A DNA stretch of 64,000 nt, from positions 744,001 to 808,000 of the forward strand of contig NZ_CP146284.1 in the NCBI RefSeq assembly GCF_023744375.2. Reading direction: 5' to 3'. This document shows, piece after piece, positions 34,196 to 44,783 of the stretch (the stretch's first letter is position 1; each line of letters opens with the position of its first letter). This stretch comes from Parabacteroides sp. AD58. GTDB lineage: Bacteria > Bacteroidota > Bacteroidia > Bacteroidales > Tannerellaceae. A program made the translations under genes and the position numbers. A model generated the notes under the pieces. That model worked only from the letters and a program-made list of their open reading frames with translations, did no database searches and was not told the DNA's origin.

Positions 34196-34813
34196 ATGGC
34201 GATTAAGTTTCAATATAACAAAACATCACTTCAGCAATTGGAAAAGCAGCTGAAGATGCGTGAACGCTCGCTTCCTACCATCAAAAGCAAGGAAAGTGCG
34301 CTGCGTATCGAAGTGAAGCGTACCAAAGACGAAGTGAATCAATTGGAACTTCAGCTTGAACAGGAGATCCAGAGCTACGAAAACATGGTAGCCTTGTGGA
34401 ATGAGTTCAATCCGTCGCTGATAGCGGTTAAGGATGTTTCGCTTTCCACCAAGAAGATTGCCGGTGTGATCGTCCCGGTTCTGGATGAGATAGAGTTTGA
34501 AATAGGCCGTTACAGCCTGTTTAATACTCCGGCTTGGTTTACTGATGGCATCGGGTTGCTCAAGAAGCTGGCCCGCACAGGGATTGAAGCCGAATTCTCT
34601 GGAATGAAGCTGGAGTTATTGGAGCATGCCAGGAAGAAAACAACTCAAAAGGTGAACCTGTTTGAGAAAGTTCAGATTCCGGGATATAAAGATGCTATCC
34701 GAAAAGTGAAACGCTTTATGGAAGATGAGGAAAGTCTGTCAAAGTCTTCACAGAAGATTATGCGGGCTAACCAGGAAAAACGGAAAGCTAAAGAAGAGGA
34801 GGTTGGCGTATGA
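34196..34813 (+). CDS. ntpD: V-type ATPase subunit D
   Basis: A 205-residue central rotor shaft. Two long coiled-coil helices (residues about 8-65 and 130-200) surround a short middle section, the usual subunit D pattern, starting KFQYNKTSLQQLEKQLKMRE. The family normally begins with P-T-K-x-x-L; this Bacteroidetes form differs but has the same layout. Its stop overlaps the ntpI start by 4 bp. Confidence 0.92.
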   Translation: MAIKFQYNKTSLQQLEKQLKMRERSLPTIKSKESALRIEVKRTKDEVNQLELQLEQEIQSYENMVALWNEFNPSLIAVKDVSLSTKKIAGVIVPVLDEIEFEIGRYSLFNTPAWFTDGIGLLKKLARTGIEAEFSGMKLELLEHARKKTTQKVNLFEKVQIPGYKDAIRKVKRFMEDEESLSKSSQKIMRANQEKRKAKEEEVGV

Positions 34814-36663
34814 TTGTAAAAATGAACAAACTTACATTCCTGATTTATCATAAGGAATACGAAGCCTTCCTGGAAAAGCTCCGTGCATTGGGTGTTGTAC
34901 ATGTAGAAATCCGTCAGAGCGGCGAAGTGGATGAATCACTCCAGAAACTCTTGCAGAAGCATACTTCGTACAAGACTTTGCAGAAGGAAATGACTTCATG
35001 GGCCCACCAGGCTGATGAACAGGATAAAAAAGTAACGGCAGCTCAGGAATCTATCGAAGAAACACTGGAAGGCTATAACGACAAACAGCAGAGCATACAA
35101 CTGCTGACACAGCAAATCCCAGCTCTGGAAAGGGAAATCGCCCAACTGGAAGTCTGGGGTGAATTTGACTGGAATCTTATCGACAAGCTGAAGGATAACG
35201 GCTGGATCATCCAGTTCTTCAATTGTCCGGACAAGAGTTTCGACGAAAAGTGGCAAGATGAATATCATGCACAAGTGATCACCCGGAAAGGCGGACAGTG
35301 TTATTTCATTACTGTCAATCCGGCTCCCGTTGAACTGGAGGCAGAAGCTGTCCGGTTACCTAAGCACAAGTTGTCTGAGCTGATCAACCAGCAGCAGGAA
35401 CTGAATAAAGACCTGGAGGAGGCCAAAAGACAACTGACCCGCTTCTGTGTGGTTCATTTGCCGGTAGTCGAAGCGGCTATCGACCAGTTGCAAGGCGATA
35501 TCGAACTGCTTGAAGTCAAATTAGGCGGAGAGAAGATGGCTGACGGTTCAGTAGTTCTATTGGAAGGTTGGGTTCCGGTTGATAATACGGAAGAAGTCCG
35601 CAATATGCTGGAGGCGAATGGTATCTATTATGAAATACGTCCGGCCGAAAAAGAAGACAACGCTCCTATCAAGCTGAAGAACAATTTTGTCACTCATCTC
35701 TTTGAAGTGCTGACTAAAATGTACGGTCTGCCTGATTATGGAGAATTTGATCCAACGCCGATGCTGGCACCTTTCTATGCTTTGTTCTTCGGACTTTGTG
35801 TAGGTGACGCCGGATATGGTTTGTTATTGGTAGCATTAGGCTTCTATCTGAAGAAGAAAGTCGGTCAGTCCATGCAGGGAATCATGAACCTGCTTATCAC
35901 ATTGGGAGCTGCAACGACCATTGTCGGTGCTTTGGTTGGAACCTTCTTCGGTGTTGAACTAGTAAAGCTGGATCTTCCGGAATGGATAAAGAACGTCATG
36001 ATTACAGGCAAATATGGAGACACCGGTTATGACAAGACGATGATCTTTGCCCTGATGGTCGGTATGTTCCACATCTGCTTTGCCATGGTTGTCAAGGCGG
36101 TTTGTGCGACGGCCCGTTACGGATTCAAGAATGCACTCTCTGCTTGGGGATGGCTTCTGTTCGTTGGTGGTTCTGTAACCATTGGAACATTGAACTACCT
36201 GGGCGTTATCACCATGGATGCTTTCAAGACGGCCTTTATCGTTATCTCAGCCATTTCGGCTATCGGTATATATCTGTTGAATAATATCCGCCGTAATGTC
36301 TTCATCAACGTAGGAGCAGGTTTGTGGGATACGTACAACATGGCTACCGGCTTGATGGGCGACTTACTGTCATACCTCCGATTGTATGCCTTAGGCTTGG
36401 CCGGCGGTATGTTGGGCGGCGTATTCAATAACTTGGGACTGCAGTTGCACGACAGCATGGCAGATGTCCTTTGGGGCATTCCCGGCTGGATCTGCTTCGG
36501 TTTAATCTTCGTATTCGGACACGGACTGAACATTGCTCTTTCTTGCTTGAGCGGTTATGTTCACTCGATCCGTCTTACATTTGTAGAATATTTCAAAAAT
36601 TCAGGTTATGAAGGAAAAGGTTCAGCTTACAAACCTTTCTCTTCCGTTCACGACAAAGAATAA
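34810..36663 (+). CDS. ntpI: V-type ATPase subunit I (a)
   Basis: A 617-residue stator subunit carrying the ion half-channels. The N-terminal half (to about residue 300) is soluble with coiled coil. The C-terminal half has about seven to eight membrane helices. The ARG-bearing helix is in DLLSYLRLYALGLAGGMLGG, where the Arg works against the rotor Glu of NtpK. The helix GLCVGDAGYGLLLVALG and the FGHGLNIALSCLSGYVHSIRL end are typical of the family. The ATG overlaps the ntpD stop; a Met four codons later is an alternative. Confidence 0.95.
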   Translation: MIVKMNKLTFLIYHKEYEAFLEKLRALGVVHVEIRQSGEVDESLQKLLQKHTSYKTLQKEMTSWAHQADEQDKKVTAAQESIEETLEGYNDKQQSIQLLTQQIPALEREIAQLEVWGEFDWNLIDKLKDNGWIIQFFNCPDKSFDEKWQDEYHAQVITRKGGQCYFITVNPAPVELEAEAVRLPKHKLSELINQQQELNKDLEEAKRQLTRFCVVHLPVVEAAIDQLQGDIELLEVKLGGEKMADGSVVLLEGWVPVDNTEEVRNMLEANGIYYEIRPAEKEDNAPIKLKNNFVTHLFEVLTKMYGLPDYGEFDPTPMLAPFYALFFGLCVGDAGYGLLLVALGFYLKKKVGQSMQGIMNLLITLGAATTIVGALVGTFFGVELVKLDLPEWIKNVMITGKYGDTGYDKTMIFALMVGMFHICFAMVVKAVCATARYGFKNALSAWGWLLFVGGSVTIGTLNYLGVITMDAFKTAFIVISAISAIGIYLLNNIRRNVFINVGAGLWDTYNMATGLMGDLLSYLRLYALGLAGGMLGGVFNNLGLQLHDSMADVLWGIPGWICFGLIFVFGHGLNIALSCLSGYVHSIRLTFVEYFKNSGYEGKGSAYKPFSSVHDKE

Positions 36664-36678
36664 ACAAAGATTTAATAA

Positions 36679-37122
<444 letters not shown>

Positions 37123-37151
37123 GACAAGGCTTACATGAAGGAATATTCTTA

Positions 37152-37194
37152 TTACGGCATCCGTACCTAACGATTACGGATGCCGTAACTTTTC
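37152..37194 (+). terminator. Terminator of the V-type ATPase operon
   Basis: A perfect 14-bp stem (37152-37165 with 37175-37188) with a 9-nt loop is followed by CTTTTCTG. It lies 29 bp after the ntpK stop. Confidence 0.85.
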
Positions 37195-37304
37195 TGTTAC
37201 GCCAGCTATAAAATTCTGTTATTTCTGACGTAACACTATTATTATGGAAAACATAATAGTAGTATTTGAATACGATATTGAAATTATCTAACATCAGAAA
37301 GAAA

Positions 37305-39740
37305 ATGAATCGAAAACTATTTACTTTGCTGTGTTGTGCAGGCTTTATGCTTGTTCCACATTTACAGGCACAAACGTACGATCGCCTTCCGGGTTACGTA
37401 CAGGCCGAGAAATTTACCAAAGACAAACTTTCCAAGATGTTATTCTCCACAACTGTTGATCCGCACTGGTTCCAACAAGGAAATTGTTTCTGGTATGAAT
37501 ACAAAACAAGCAAAGGTAATGTATGGTATGTGGTTGATCCGACAGCTCGCACCAAGAAGACCTTATTTGATCAGGACAAAATAGCGGCTCAATTGACAGA
37601 AATCGTAAAAGATCCGTTTACAGCCCAACAATTACCGATCCAGAAACTGGAAGCACAGCCCGACGGACGTACTTTTACGTTCCAAATTACTTCTACCAAA
37701 GACGCTCCGAAAGATACGACCAACAAGAAGAACAACAAGAAGCTGGTATTTTATTTCTCCTACGATTATCCGACTCAAAAGCTGACATGGCTGGAAGATA
37801 AAAAGGAAGACACAAAGTATCCGGAATGGGCTTCTTTTTCTCCGGATGGCAAAACAGTTGTCTATGCCAAAGACTTGAACCTGTATCGCATGACAAGAGC
37901 TGATTACGAAAAGCTGAAAGAGAATGAAAAAGACAGTACGGTTGTGGATGTACAGCTGACAACTTTCGGCGAAAAGGATTTCGGCTTCGGTCAGCCTTAC
38001 AGTCTGCTGAATACGGATACGCTTTGCAACGGAAAACGGAAACGTGTCTACGGAATTGTCTGGTCGCCTGATTCCCGTTACTTTGCTGTGACGGCAACAG
38101 ACGAAAGAAAGGTAAAAGACTTGTGGGTGATTAATTCAATGGCTTCTCCCCGACCAACTTTGGAATCCTACAAATATCAGATGCCGGGTGAGAAAGAAGC
38201 TCCCGAAGAGCACTTGTATCTGTTCGATATGCAGAACAACACGTACAAGGAAATCAAGACTTCGGCTTATAAAAACCAGACAATCAATCTGGCCCGTAAG
38301 CCGCGCCTGCAGAAACAGCGCGACATGCACGAAGTCCCGGTAGAATGGTTAGGCGACAGCAATCATTTTTACCTGACACGTTCCAGCCGTGATTTGCATC
38401 GCATCGACATTTGTTCTTATACCATCGGACAGGATACTATTCGTCCGCTGATAGAAGAACGGATGAATACTTATCAGGAAGTACGTCCGCTGGCAACCAT
38501 CCAGAATGGGAAAGAACTGATTCATTGGAGCGAACGTGACGGTTGGGCGCATTTGTATCTGTATGATGGCGAAGGAAACCTGAAGAATCGCATCACTTCC
38601 GGTCCGTGGCATGTGGATCAGATTGTGAAAGTAGACGAAAGCCGCCGGGTAGTTTACTTCCTGGCTAATGGAAAAGAAGAAGGAGAGAATCCGTATTACG
38701 AACATCTCTATCGGGCCAACCTGGATGGTTCAGGTGTTCAGCTGGTTACTAAAGGGAATTTCTTCCATACAGTAGCGATGGACGATCAGGCTCAGTTTGT
38801 GGTAAACAATTATTCACGCGTCAATACAGTTCCGAAGACAGATCTGGTAGATAATACAGGTAAAACGATCATGCCACTTGAAGAAAGTGATTTCTCTCAG
38901 CTGTTTGCAGCCGGATATAAGTTCCCGGAACCGTTCCAAGTGAAGGCGGCTGATGGCATTACCGATTTATACGGTGTCATGTATAAGCCATTCGACTTTG
39001 ATTCTACAATGGTTTATCCAATTATTGATTACGTATATCCAGGTCCACAAGTAGAAGCTACCGTTTATCCATTTACACGTATGAGTGTCCGGACCGACCG
39101 TCTGGCACAAGCCGGATTCATCGTCATCACTGTAGGTAACCGAGGCGGGCATCCAAGCCGTTCGAAGTGGTATCATAATTATGGTTACGGCAATCTGCGC
39201 GATTATGGATTAGCCGATCAGAAGGCTGCTATCGAGCAATTGGCCAACCGCTACTCATTCATCGATATCAATCGCGTAGGTATTCATGGGCATTCGGGAG
39301 GCGGATTCATGTCAACGGCAGCGATCCTGCAATATCCGGATTTCTTCAAGGTAGCCGTTTCGTGTGCAGGAAACCACGACAACCGTATCTACAACCGCTG
39401 GTGGAGTGAGACACATCACGGCGTGAAAGAAGAAATTACCGAAAAAGGTGATACGACTTTCATCTACAACATCAAGACGAACGAAGAGATTGCTCATCAG
39501 CTGAAAGGCCACTTGATGTTGGTTCACGGCGATATTGATAATAATGTCCATCCGGGCAATACGTTGCGTGTAGTAGATGCATTGATCCGCGCCGGAAAGC
39601 GTTTCGACATGCTGATGTTACCACAACAGCGCCACGGCTTTGGCGATATGGATGAATACTTCTACTGGCGAATGGTAGATTATTTCTCTAATCATTTATT
39701 GGGAGAACAGGAAACATCCGTTGATATTCCGAAGCGATAA
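37305..39740 (+). CDS. S9 family dipeptidyl-peptidase IV-type protease
   Basis: An 811-residue exported serine peptidase. The signal peptide is MNRKLFTLLCCAGFMLVPH with cleavage after LQAQ. An N-terminal beta-propeller of the DPP-IV type (WASFSPDGKTVVYAKD, VWSPDSRYFAVTATD) precedes the alpha/beta hydrolase. The catalytic Ser is in GIHGHSGGGFM, the Asp in LVHGDIDNNVHPGN and the His in LPQQRHGFGDMDEYF. It probably removes X-Pro-type dipeptides in the periplasm or at the surface. I use the ATG at 37305, since an upstream TTG would spoil the signal peptide. Single gene between two terminators. Confidence 0.94.
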   Translation: MNRKLFTLLCCAGFMLVPHLQAQTYDRLPGYVQAEKFTKDKLSKMLFSTTVDPHWFQQGNCFWYEYKTSKGNVWYVVDPTARTKKTLFDQDKIAAQLTEIVKDPFTAQQLPIQKLEAQPDGRTFTFQITSTKDAPKDTTNKKNNKKLVFYFSYDYPTQKLTWLEDKKEDTKYPEWASFSPDGKTVVYAKDLNLYRMTRADYEKLKENEKDSTVVDVQLTTFGEKDFGFGQPYSLLNTDTLCNGKRKRVYGIVWSPDSRYFAVTATDERKVKDLWVINSMASPRPTLESYKYQMPGEKEAPEEHLYLFDMQNNTYKEIKTSAYKNQTINLARKPRLQKQRDMHEVPVEWLGDSNHFYLTRSSRDLHRIDICSYTIGQDTIRPLIEERMNTYQEVRPLATIQNGKELIHWSERDGWAHLYLYDGEGNLKNRITSGPWHVDQIVKVDESRRVVYFLANGKEEGENPYYEHLYRANLDGSGVQLVTKGNFFHTVAMDDQAQFVVNNYSRVNTVPKTDLVDNTGKTIMPLEESDFSQLFAAGYKFPEPFQVKAADGITDLYGVMYKPFDFDSTMVYPIIDYVYPGPQVEATVYPFTRMSVRTDRLAQAGFIVITVGNRGGHPSRSKWYHNYGYGNLRDYGLADQKAAIEQLANRYSFIDINRVGIHGHSGGGFMSTAAILQYPDFFKVAVSCAGNHDNRIYNRWWSETHHGVKEEITEKGDTTFIYNIKTNEEIAHQLKGHLMLVHGDIDNNVHPGNTLRVVDALIRAGKRFDMLMLPQQRHGFGDMDEYFYWRMVDYFSNHLLGEQETSVDIPKR

Positions 39741-39753
39741 AGAACAGAATAAG

Positions 39754-39806
39754 AAAAGCCACGGCAATCGGAAGAAATCATTCCCGAAAAGCCGTGGCTC
39801 TTTTTA
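39754..39806. terminator. Terminator between the S9 peptidase and GH84 genes
   Basis: AGCCACGGC (39757-39765) pairs with GCCGTGGCT (39791-39799), extended by flanking A and T runs. CTTTTT follows on the plus strand. The A run on the other side also suits the convergent GH84 gene. Confidence 0.82.
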
Positions 39807-39841
39807 TGCCTTAATGACAGAAAGATCTGCAATCGTCTCTC

Positions 39842-42073
39842 CTATTTCTTATCGGCAGTTTTTGCTTCTGCCTGCTGCAAATACAACGTCTTCAGCCGGC
39901 ATTCTTTTGACTGCCCAGCCCGATTGGTCAGACGGAAAGCGGTAACTTCTTTTCCTTCCAGTTTTACCTGGTAAACAGATTCCCACAAATTAGCCAGTTG
40001 CACTTCTGTCCAATTACTATCTGCCTGCTGTATTTCTACTTTGATCCAATCCAATTGCTGGTCACCCAAGTCCAGACGTAATTCAGTAGTTGAAACGGCT
40101 TCGCCTAATGACAAAGTCAGCTGTCCTCCGTCCTGCCACTTCAAGACTTCATTCAACGGAGAAACTGTTATTTTCGTCTTGTTCCGCAAAAATACAGGCA
40201 GATTTTTAAGCTGTTCAACATTACTTTCCAGCTTATAAGCCGAGTAATTTAATGTAGTCGGCAATTCAGCCTGGAACCGATGATTGTACTCATCCGTCAG
40301 ATAGACGAACAATTTATCTACAAACGGTTTCAATACCTTCGATCCGGTTTTTACCCCTGGCTGTGGAACATCCTGGTTCATGGTCATGTCATATTTATAC
40401 CACGCATGCTGCAAGGCTCTCAAATGACGATAGCTCTTCAGGAATGCTTCCTGATATTGTTCCTGCCAAGCTTTATACAGGTTCATGACTTCGATACCCA
40501 TTTCTCCAAGTGTCTTGAACTGCTGGTACCACGGACTTATTTCTTCAGCCAAATACGGATTATCCTCATTCGCCATCAAAAGATCAGCGACATACACAAT
40601 ATTCTCAAACTCGGTACGGATCTCGTCTTCCTTAAATGTAGCTGTTTGCTGAAGAACTTGCTGTAGAAATTCATCTAATACGGGTTTGATCCGAACTGAT
40701 TCGTTTCTTTCAAAATGATGCACATTCGTACCCGGATCGGCATTGTGTTCAGCAAAGAGCTTAAAGGCATCGGCGTCTGTCGGCATCAGCTGTTTCAAGG
40801 CCAGGTTCCAAGATTTATCACTATCGTATGCTTCCATATTCCAGCAATAATCAGCTACGCCAAAAACTCCAACTTTCGAAGCCTCGGCATGCTCCATCGG
40901 ATTGGAGACAAAGCCAGACATCTTGTCGGCAATATGCAGGCTATTTCCATAAACCGGACCAAGCAACAGATGATCCATCACGTAATCGTTTACCGGATAG
41001 TTCCACCAGATAAAAGCCTTCCGTTTAATCCGTTCATTGATCCAGTCCATATCTTCTTGCTGGATATTGCAGATCACCGAGTTACCCGTCCACATAATCG
41101 CGATGTCTGGATTTAGTTTCGATCCCAACGTTTCAAGATACTGATTCTTCGGATCGGTCCATTCCCGGTTATATTCCGTTGGACACATGATCAAAGGCTT
41201 CACATCCGACTTCTGATGAATAAAATGCTCATTGATATAATTCAGCAACTCTACCTGTTTATCAGCCTTGGCTCCTTCGCCACTGATATCATCAAAGAAG
41301 ACGGCAAATGCACGGACTCCCAGCTGATACATCGACTCAAACTTCAGAATCACTGAATCACGGTCGGCCTGATTCCAATGAATATCCTTCCCTGGATGAA
41401 TAGCCCATACGAAATCCAATCCGTTATTGCGTGCCACACGAGCCATCTCCCGTATTTCCTGTGCTTCCTTTTCCGGATATGGCTGCCTCCAATGTGGCGA
41501 ACTGTGATACGGATCGTCTTTCGGTCCGTACAAATAGATGTTCATCTTGTTTGCCCCATAATAACCAAACATCCGCAAATGTGTTTCGAAATCCATGGGC
41601 TTCCCGTAATAGCCTTCCACTATTCCACGGAAAGGCACATCCGGATAATCTGTAATTTCCAGCTCTTGCATCGTCGATTCCCGCAAAAGCTGTTTCAATG
41701 TCTGCAATCCGTAAAATGTTCCACGTTCATCTCGACCGGCAATAATTATCTCATGATCTCTAACCCTAAGATAATAACCTTCACTTTGTTGAGGAACCTT
41801 TTTCCGAACAGAACGGACAGACCGGTCATCAGCTTCACCTATAACCAGTTTCCAGTACTTTCCCTCTTTTTCCTGTACCGGAAGTAAATTCTTTGCTATC
41901 CGTTGATTAACCGTATCTGTTTCATTCAATCCCTTAAAAAGGAAAATACTTGGTTTCGGATATGTCCCTTTTCCAACAACACATGATTGAGGTGTCGGCG
42001 AAAGCTCCGACACTTGCCCCATTACCATTGTTGTTAACAGCAAACATGCTGTCGTCATCCACATCTTTTTCAT
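39842..42073 (-). CDS. GH84 beta-N-acetylglucosaminidase (O-GlcNAcase-like)
   Basis: A 743-residue secreted glycoside hydrolase. The signal peptide is MKKMWMTTACLLLTTMVMGQ. A zincin-like N-terminal domain is followed by the GH84 barrel, beginning FRGIVEGYYGKPM and containing the catalytic Asp pair in VFFDDISGEG (D261, D262), which works by substrate-assisted catalysis. A helical C-terminal region and a final beta domain of about 130 residues follow. It is about the same length as BtGH84, a bacterial model for human O-GlcNAcase. Host mucin or glycoprotein GlcNAc is a likely target; the natural one is not known from sequence. Confidence 0.95.
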   Translation of the reverse strand: MKKMWMTTACLLLTTMVMGQVSELSPTPQSCVVGKGTYPKPSIFLFKGLNETDTVNQRIAKNLLPVQEKEGKYWKLVIGEADDRSVRSVRKKVPQQSEGYYLRVRDHEIIIAGRDERGTFYGLQTLKQLLRESTMQELEITDYPDVPFRGIVEGYYGKPMDFETHLRMFGYYGANKMNIYLYGPKDDPYHSSPHWRQPYPEKEAQEIREMARVARNNGLDFVWAIHPGKDIHWNQADRDSVILKFESMYQLGVRAFAVFFDDISGEGAKADKQVELLNYINEHFIHQKSDVKPLIMCPTEYNREWTDPKNQYLETLGSKLNPDIAIMWTGNSVICNIQQEDMDWINERIKRKAFIWWNYPVNDYVMDHLLLGPVYGNSLHIADKMSGFVSNPMEHAEASKVGVFGVADYCWNMEAYDSDKSWNLALKQLMPTDADAFKLFAEHNADPGTNVHHFERNESVRIKPVLDEFLQQVLQQTATFKEDEIRTEFENIVYVADLLMANEDNPYLAEEISPWYQQFKTLGEMGIEVMNLYKAWQEQYQEAFLKSYRHLRALQHAWYKYDMTMNQDVPQPGVKTGSKVLKPFVDKLFVYLTDEYNHRFQAELPTTLNYSAYKLESNVEQLKNLPVFLRNKTKITVSPLNEVLKWQDGGQLTLSLGEAVSTTELRLDLGDQQLDWIKVEIQQADSNWTEVQLANLWESVYQVKLEGKEVTAFRLTNRAGQSKECRLKTLYLQQAEAKTADKK

Positions 42074-42113
42074 ATACTATTCAATAAGAACTTCTATTAT
42101 TCGTCTGCACTCA

Positions 42114-42121
42114 CAAAGATA
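42114..42121 (-). promoter_or_regulatory. Probable -7 box of the GH84 gene
   Basis: On the minus strand TATCTTTG matches TAnnTTTG, about 41 bp before the start codon. No clear -33 box. Confidence 0.45.
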
Positions 42122-42196
42122 CGAAGTTCATTTGGATATTTATTTATTCCAGTCATTATATAAATGAAACTTTTTTGGGATTTTTCTTCTCAAGAA

Positions 42197-42227
42197 TTTG
42201 GAATATTCAAAATAATGCGTACCTTTG
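42197..42227 (+). promoter_or_regulatory. Promoter of tRNA-Trp
   Basis: TTTG (42197-42200), 19 bp and TACCTTTG (42220-42227) match the Bacteroidetes promoter consensus exactly. RNA would start close to the tRNA 5' end at 42238. Confidence 0.85.
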
Positions 42228-42237
42228 CACTCGCAAT

Positions 42238-42310
42238 ACGGAACTAGCTCAGTTGGTAGAGCACTGGTCTCCAAAACCAGGTGTCGGGAGTTCGAGCCTC
42301 TCGTTCCGTG
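42238..42310 (+). tRNA. tRNA-Trp (CCA anticodon)
   Basis: A 73-nt cloverleaf. The acceptor stem ACGGAAC pairs with GTTCCGT (42303-42309), and the discriminator base is G. The anticodon arm CTGGT-CTCCAAA-ACCAG gives anticodon CCA, so it reads UGG (Trp). The T arm contains the GTTCGAGCC loop sequence. The 3' CCA end is not encoded. It stands alone with its own promoter and terminator. The remaining sequence of 42356-42511 shows nothing I recognise. Confidence 0.96.
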
Positions 42311-42313
42311 CAT

Positions 42314-42355
42314 AAGAGCTTTTCGGTTAATTTTCCGAGAGGCTCTTTCTTTTTA
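42314..42355 (+). terminator. Terminator of tRNA-Trp
   Basis: AAGAGC (42314-42319) pairs with GCTCTT (42342-42347), with an inner TCGG/CCGA pair, followed by TCTTTTTAT. Confidence 0.75.
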
Positions 42356-42511
42356 TAATCACTTTTCTCTATATAAGGAATCTATGCGAAAATAGAATAT
42401 TATAGGTTGTGCATAAAATATTTATTAGAAGTTTATTCTCTCCTAACTACAAAATATCAGAATATGCACAACCTTTATACTATAAATCTCACCAACAGAT
42501 ATTGTTATACG

Positions 42512-43861
42512 TTACTTCTCTTTTGGCAGAACTAAACGCAGCAACAAATAACCAGTTAAACCAGATAAGAAAGAGCCAACAAAAACGCCCAATTTAGCCT
42601 GATTTAATAAATCAATTCCCATGTCAGTAGTAGTATCAAACGAGAGATTCGCAATAAACAAAGCCACCGTAAATCCTATACCACCAAGCATGGAAACAGC
42701 AAACAAAGTCCGTTTACTAAAGCCTTGTGGCTTTGGAATAATGCCACTACGGATAAACAGATATGAAAAACTGAAAATACCCAATGACTTACCAGCAATC
42801 AGTCCGAGTACAATCGCTAATGGCACATGCAACAGAGACTCCGGACGAATATCTCCAAATGTAACACCCGCATTTACAAAGGCAAATAACGGTAAGATCA
42901 GGTTGTTTACCCACGGATGCAAGCGATGAGCTATGGCTTGCAGCGGACTGATGGAATGATCGGTACACATATGAATATTGTTCAATACCCGAATCTGATG
43001 TGACGTCAAAACAGAAGCTCGGTTACAACTCTTAACATCATTCGAGTCGAGCATCGAAAGATATTCTGTCATATCGTTTGTGAAACGCTCCAGTTCTATC
43101 TTAGGCTTTGCCGGAACAGTAAAAGCTACCAGTACGCCTGCTATCGTAGGATGAATTCCTGATTCCATAAATAACATCCAAACACAAAAGCCCAAGGCAT
43201 AATAAAATAACTGATTATAGATCTTCATCTTTCCGCCCAAATACAAAACCAGCAGCAGAAGAGCTGATATCAACAATGGCTGTAATGAAACATGTCCGCT
43301 ATAAAATAAAGCAATGATAATAATACCACCAATATCATCAACAACAGCCAGCGCTGTTAAAAAGATGCGCATGGTGAGCGGTACTCGCTTACCCAACAAA
43401 CCAAGCACAGCCAAAGCAAAGGCAATATCAGTCGCCATCGGAATTGCCGCTCCGTTAGCTTCCGGACCATCATGACAAATTAAGAAATAGAATAATACAG
43501 GAATAACCATTCCTCCAATGGCTGCCACAATGGGTAACAAAGCTTTTCGGAATGACTGCAACTCGCCTACCAGTACTTCCTGCTTGATCTCCAGTCCAAT
43601 GGTAAAGAAGAATACAGCCATTAATGCATCATTGACAAATGCCAGCATGGAAAGCGGTTCGCCATGATGAGCAAAAATACTAAAATCACCAAAGATCAGC
43701 TTGACCGGAAATTGCAGGAAATGATGATACCGGTCTTGTAGCGGACTATTCGCCAAAATCATAGCCAGAATTGTTGCTAAAAACAAAAGCACACTGGCAT
43801 TGGGCTTTTGAATGGCAAAACGCTGTAGAGGTTTTAAGATAACTTTGAATGTTCTTTCCAT
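42512..43861 (-). CDS. nhaA: Na+/H+ antiporter NhaA
   Basis: A 449-residue membrane antiporter with about twelve helices, exchanging Na+ out for H+ in to control pH and sodium. The ion-binding Asp pair is in the conserved ALAVVDDIGGIIIIALF segment. Other family segments are FFTIGLEIKQEVLVGEL, PMATDIAFALAVLGLLGKR, and GKSLGIFSF near the end. It starts 1 bp after the aldose-epimerase-like gene, so the two are probably co-transcribed. Confidence 0.96.
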   Translation of the reverse strand: MERTFKVILKPLQRFAIQKPNASVLLFLATILAMILANSPLQDRYHHFLQFPVKLIFGDFSIFAHHGEPLSMLAFVNDALMAVFFFTIGLEIKQEVLVGELQSFRKALLPIVAAIGGMVIPVLFYFLICHDGPEANGAAIPMATDIAFALAVLGLLGKRVPLTMRIFLTALAVVDDIGGIIIIALFYSGHVSLQPLLISALLLLVLYLGGKMKIYNQLFYYALGFCVWMLFMESGIHPTIAGVLVAFTVPAKPKIELERFTNDMTEYLSMLDSNDVKSCNRASVLTSHQIRVLNNIHMCTDHSISPLQAIAHRLHPWVNNLILPLFAFVNAGVTFGDIRPESLLHVPLAIVLGLIAGKSLGIFSFSYLFIRSGIIPKPQGFSKRTLFAVSMLGGIGFTVALFIANLSFDTTTDMGIDLLNQAKLGVFVGSFLSGLTGYLLLRLVLPKEK

Positions 43862-43862
43862 A

Positions 43863-44744
43863 TCAGCCCTCTTTATGTAAGGTTATCGTATAATACGCTT
43901 CGAATATATCACCACCAGCCAAATGCTGTATCCAATCTTTTTGGCTGTATTCACCTGCATAATGAGCCCGGTCACAACGTCCATACCAAGGTTCTATACA
44001 GACAAACGGTGCATTTTTGTAAGGAGGAGACCACAGCCCGACTACCGGTGCTTCAAATTCCAGTGAGAGATGCGGTTTCTTCTGCTTATCGAGCAACGTA
44101 ACTCGGCTAATCTGGCGGTCTTCCAGAATTAAAGCATCTTTATCAAATGTATGAATGTCCAGCGGAAGCAAACCCTCTTGCAGTGGCAAAGGATACTTAT
44201 CCGGCGCAACACATCCTTTTTCTGAGATTAGAATACACGACAAGTCCTTCGTCTTGTCGAAAGCAAAATAACCACGTTCGGCTGTCTCAGGGGTAAAATC
44301 TGGATAATAGAACGCAGGATGAGCACCAATCTGAAAGTACATCTCATGTTCGGACGGATTTTTTACCCGCCACATCACCTGCACTTGCTGTTGCTCCAGC
44401 CGATAACCAATTTCCAAGACAAATGGGGAAGGATACTTTTTCAAGGTCTCTTCATCGCTTTTCAGCTGGAACCAGACTTCGGTTTCAGTCTGTTCGATCA
44501 GAGAAAACTCCATATCTCGTGCAAACCCATGCTGAGATAAAGTATATTCCTTTCCATCCAAACGGTACTTATTTTCCCATACGCTGCCTACAATTGGAAA
44601 TAAAACTGGCGAATGACGTTTCCAGAAAGCCGGATCTGCCTGCCATAAATATTCTGTGCAGGACTGCTTTCCCCGGATACTACAAAGTTCCGCTCCCGCT
44701 GGCGAAACCTGAATTGTCAGTTGTTGATTTGATAATGTAATCAT
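43863..44744 (-). CDS. Aldose 1-epimerase family protein
   Basis: A 293-residue beta-sandwich protein of the aldose-1-epimerase/YeaD superfamily. Visible features are the sugar-binding HSPVLFPIVGS region near the N-terminus, the His in IGAHPAFYYP and the Trp/Pro-rich VGLWSPPYKNAPFVCIEPWYG with the catalytic Glu region after it. It resembles the LacX-type subgroup of hexose epimerases more than GalM. The substrate cannot be told from sequence. It lies between the unknown 261-residue protein and nhaA. Confidence 0.85.
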   Translation of the reverse strand: MITLSNQQLTIQVSPAGAELCSIRGKQSCTEYLWQADPAFWKRHSPVLFPIVGSVWENKYRLDGKEYTLSQHGFARDMEFSLIEQTETEVWFQLKSDEETLKKYPSPFVLEIGYRLEQQQVQVMWRVKNPSEHEMYFQIGAHPAFYYPDFTPETAERGYFAFDKTKDLSCILISEKGCVAPDKYPLPLQEGLLPLDIHTFDKDALILEDRQISRVTLLDKQKKPHLSLEFEAPVVGLWSPPYKNAPFVCIEPWYGRCDRAHYAGEYSQKDWIQHLAGGDIFEAYYTITLHKEG

Positions 44745-44783
44745 ATTTCTATTAACTTGCTATATATTTCAATTTCTATACCT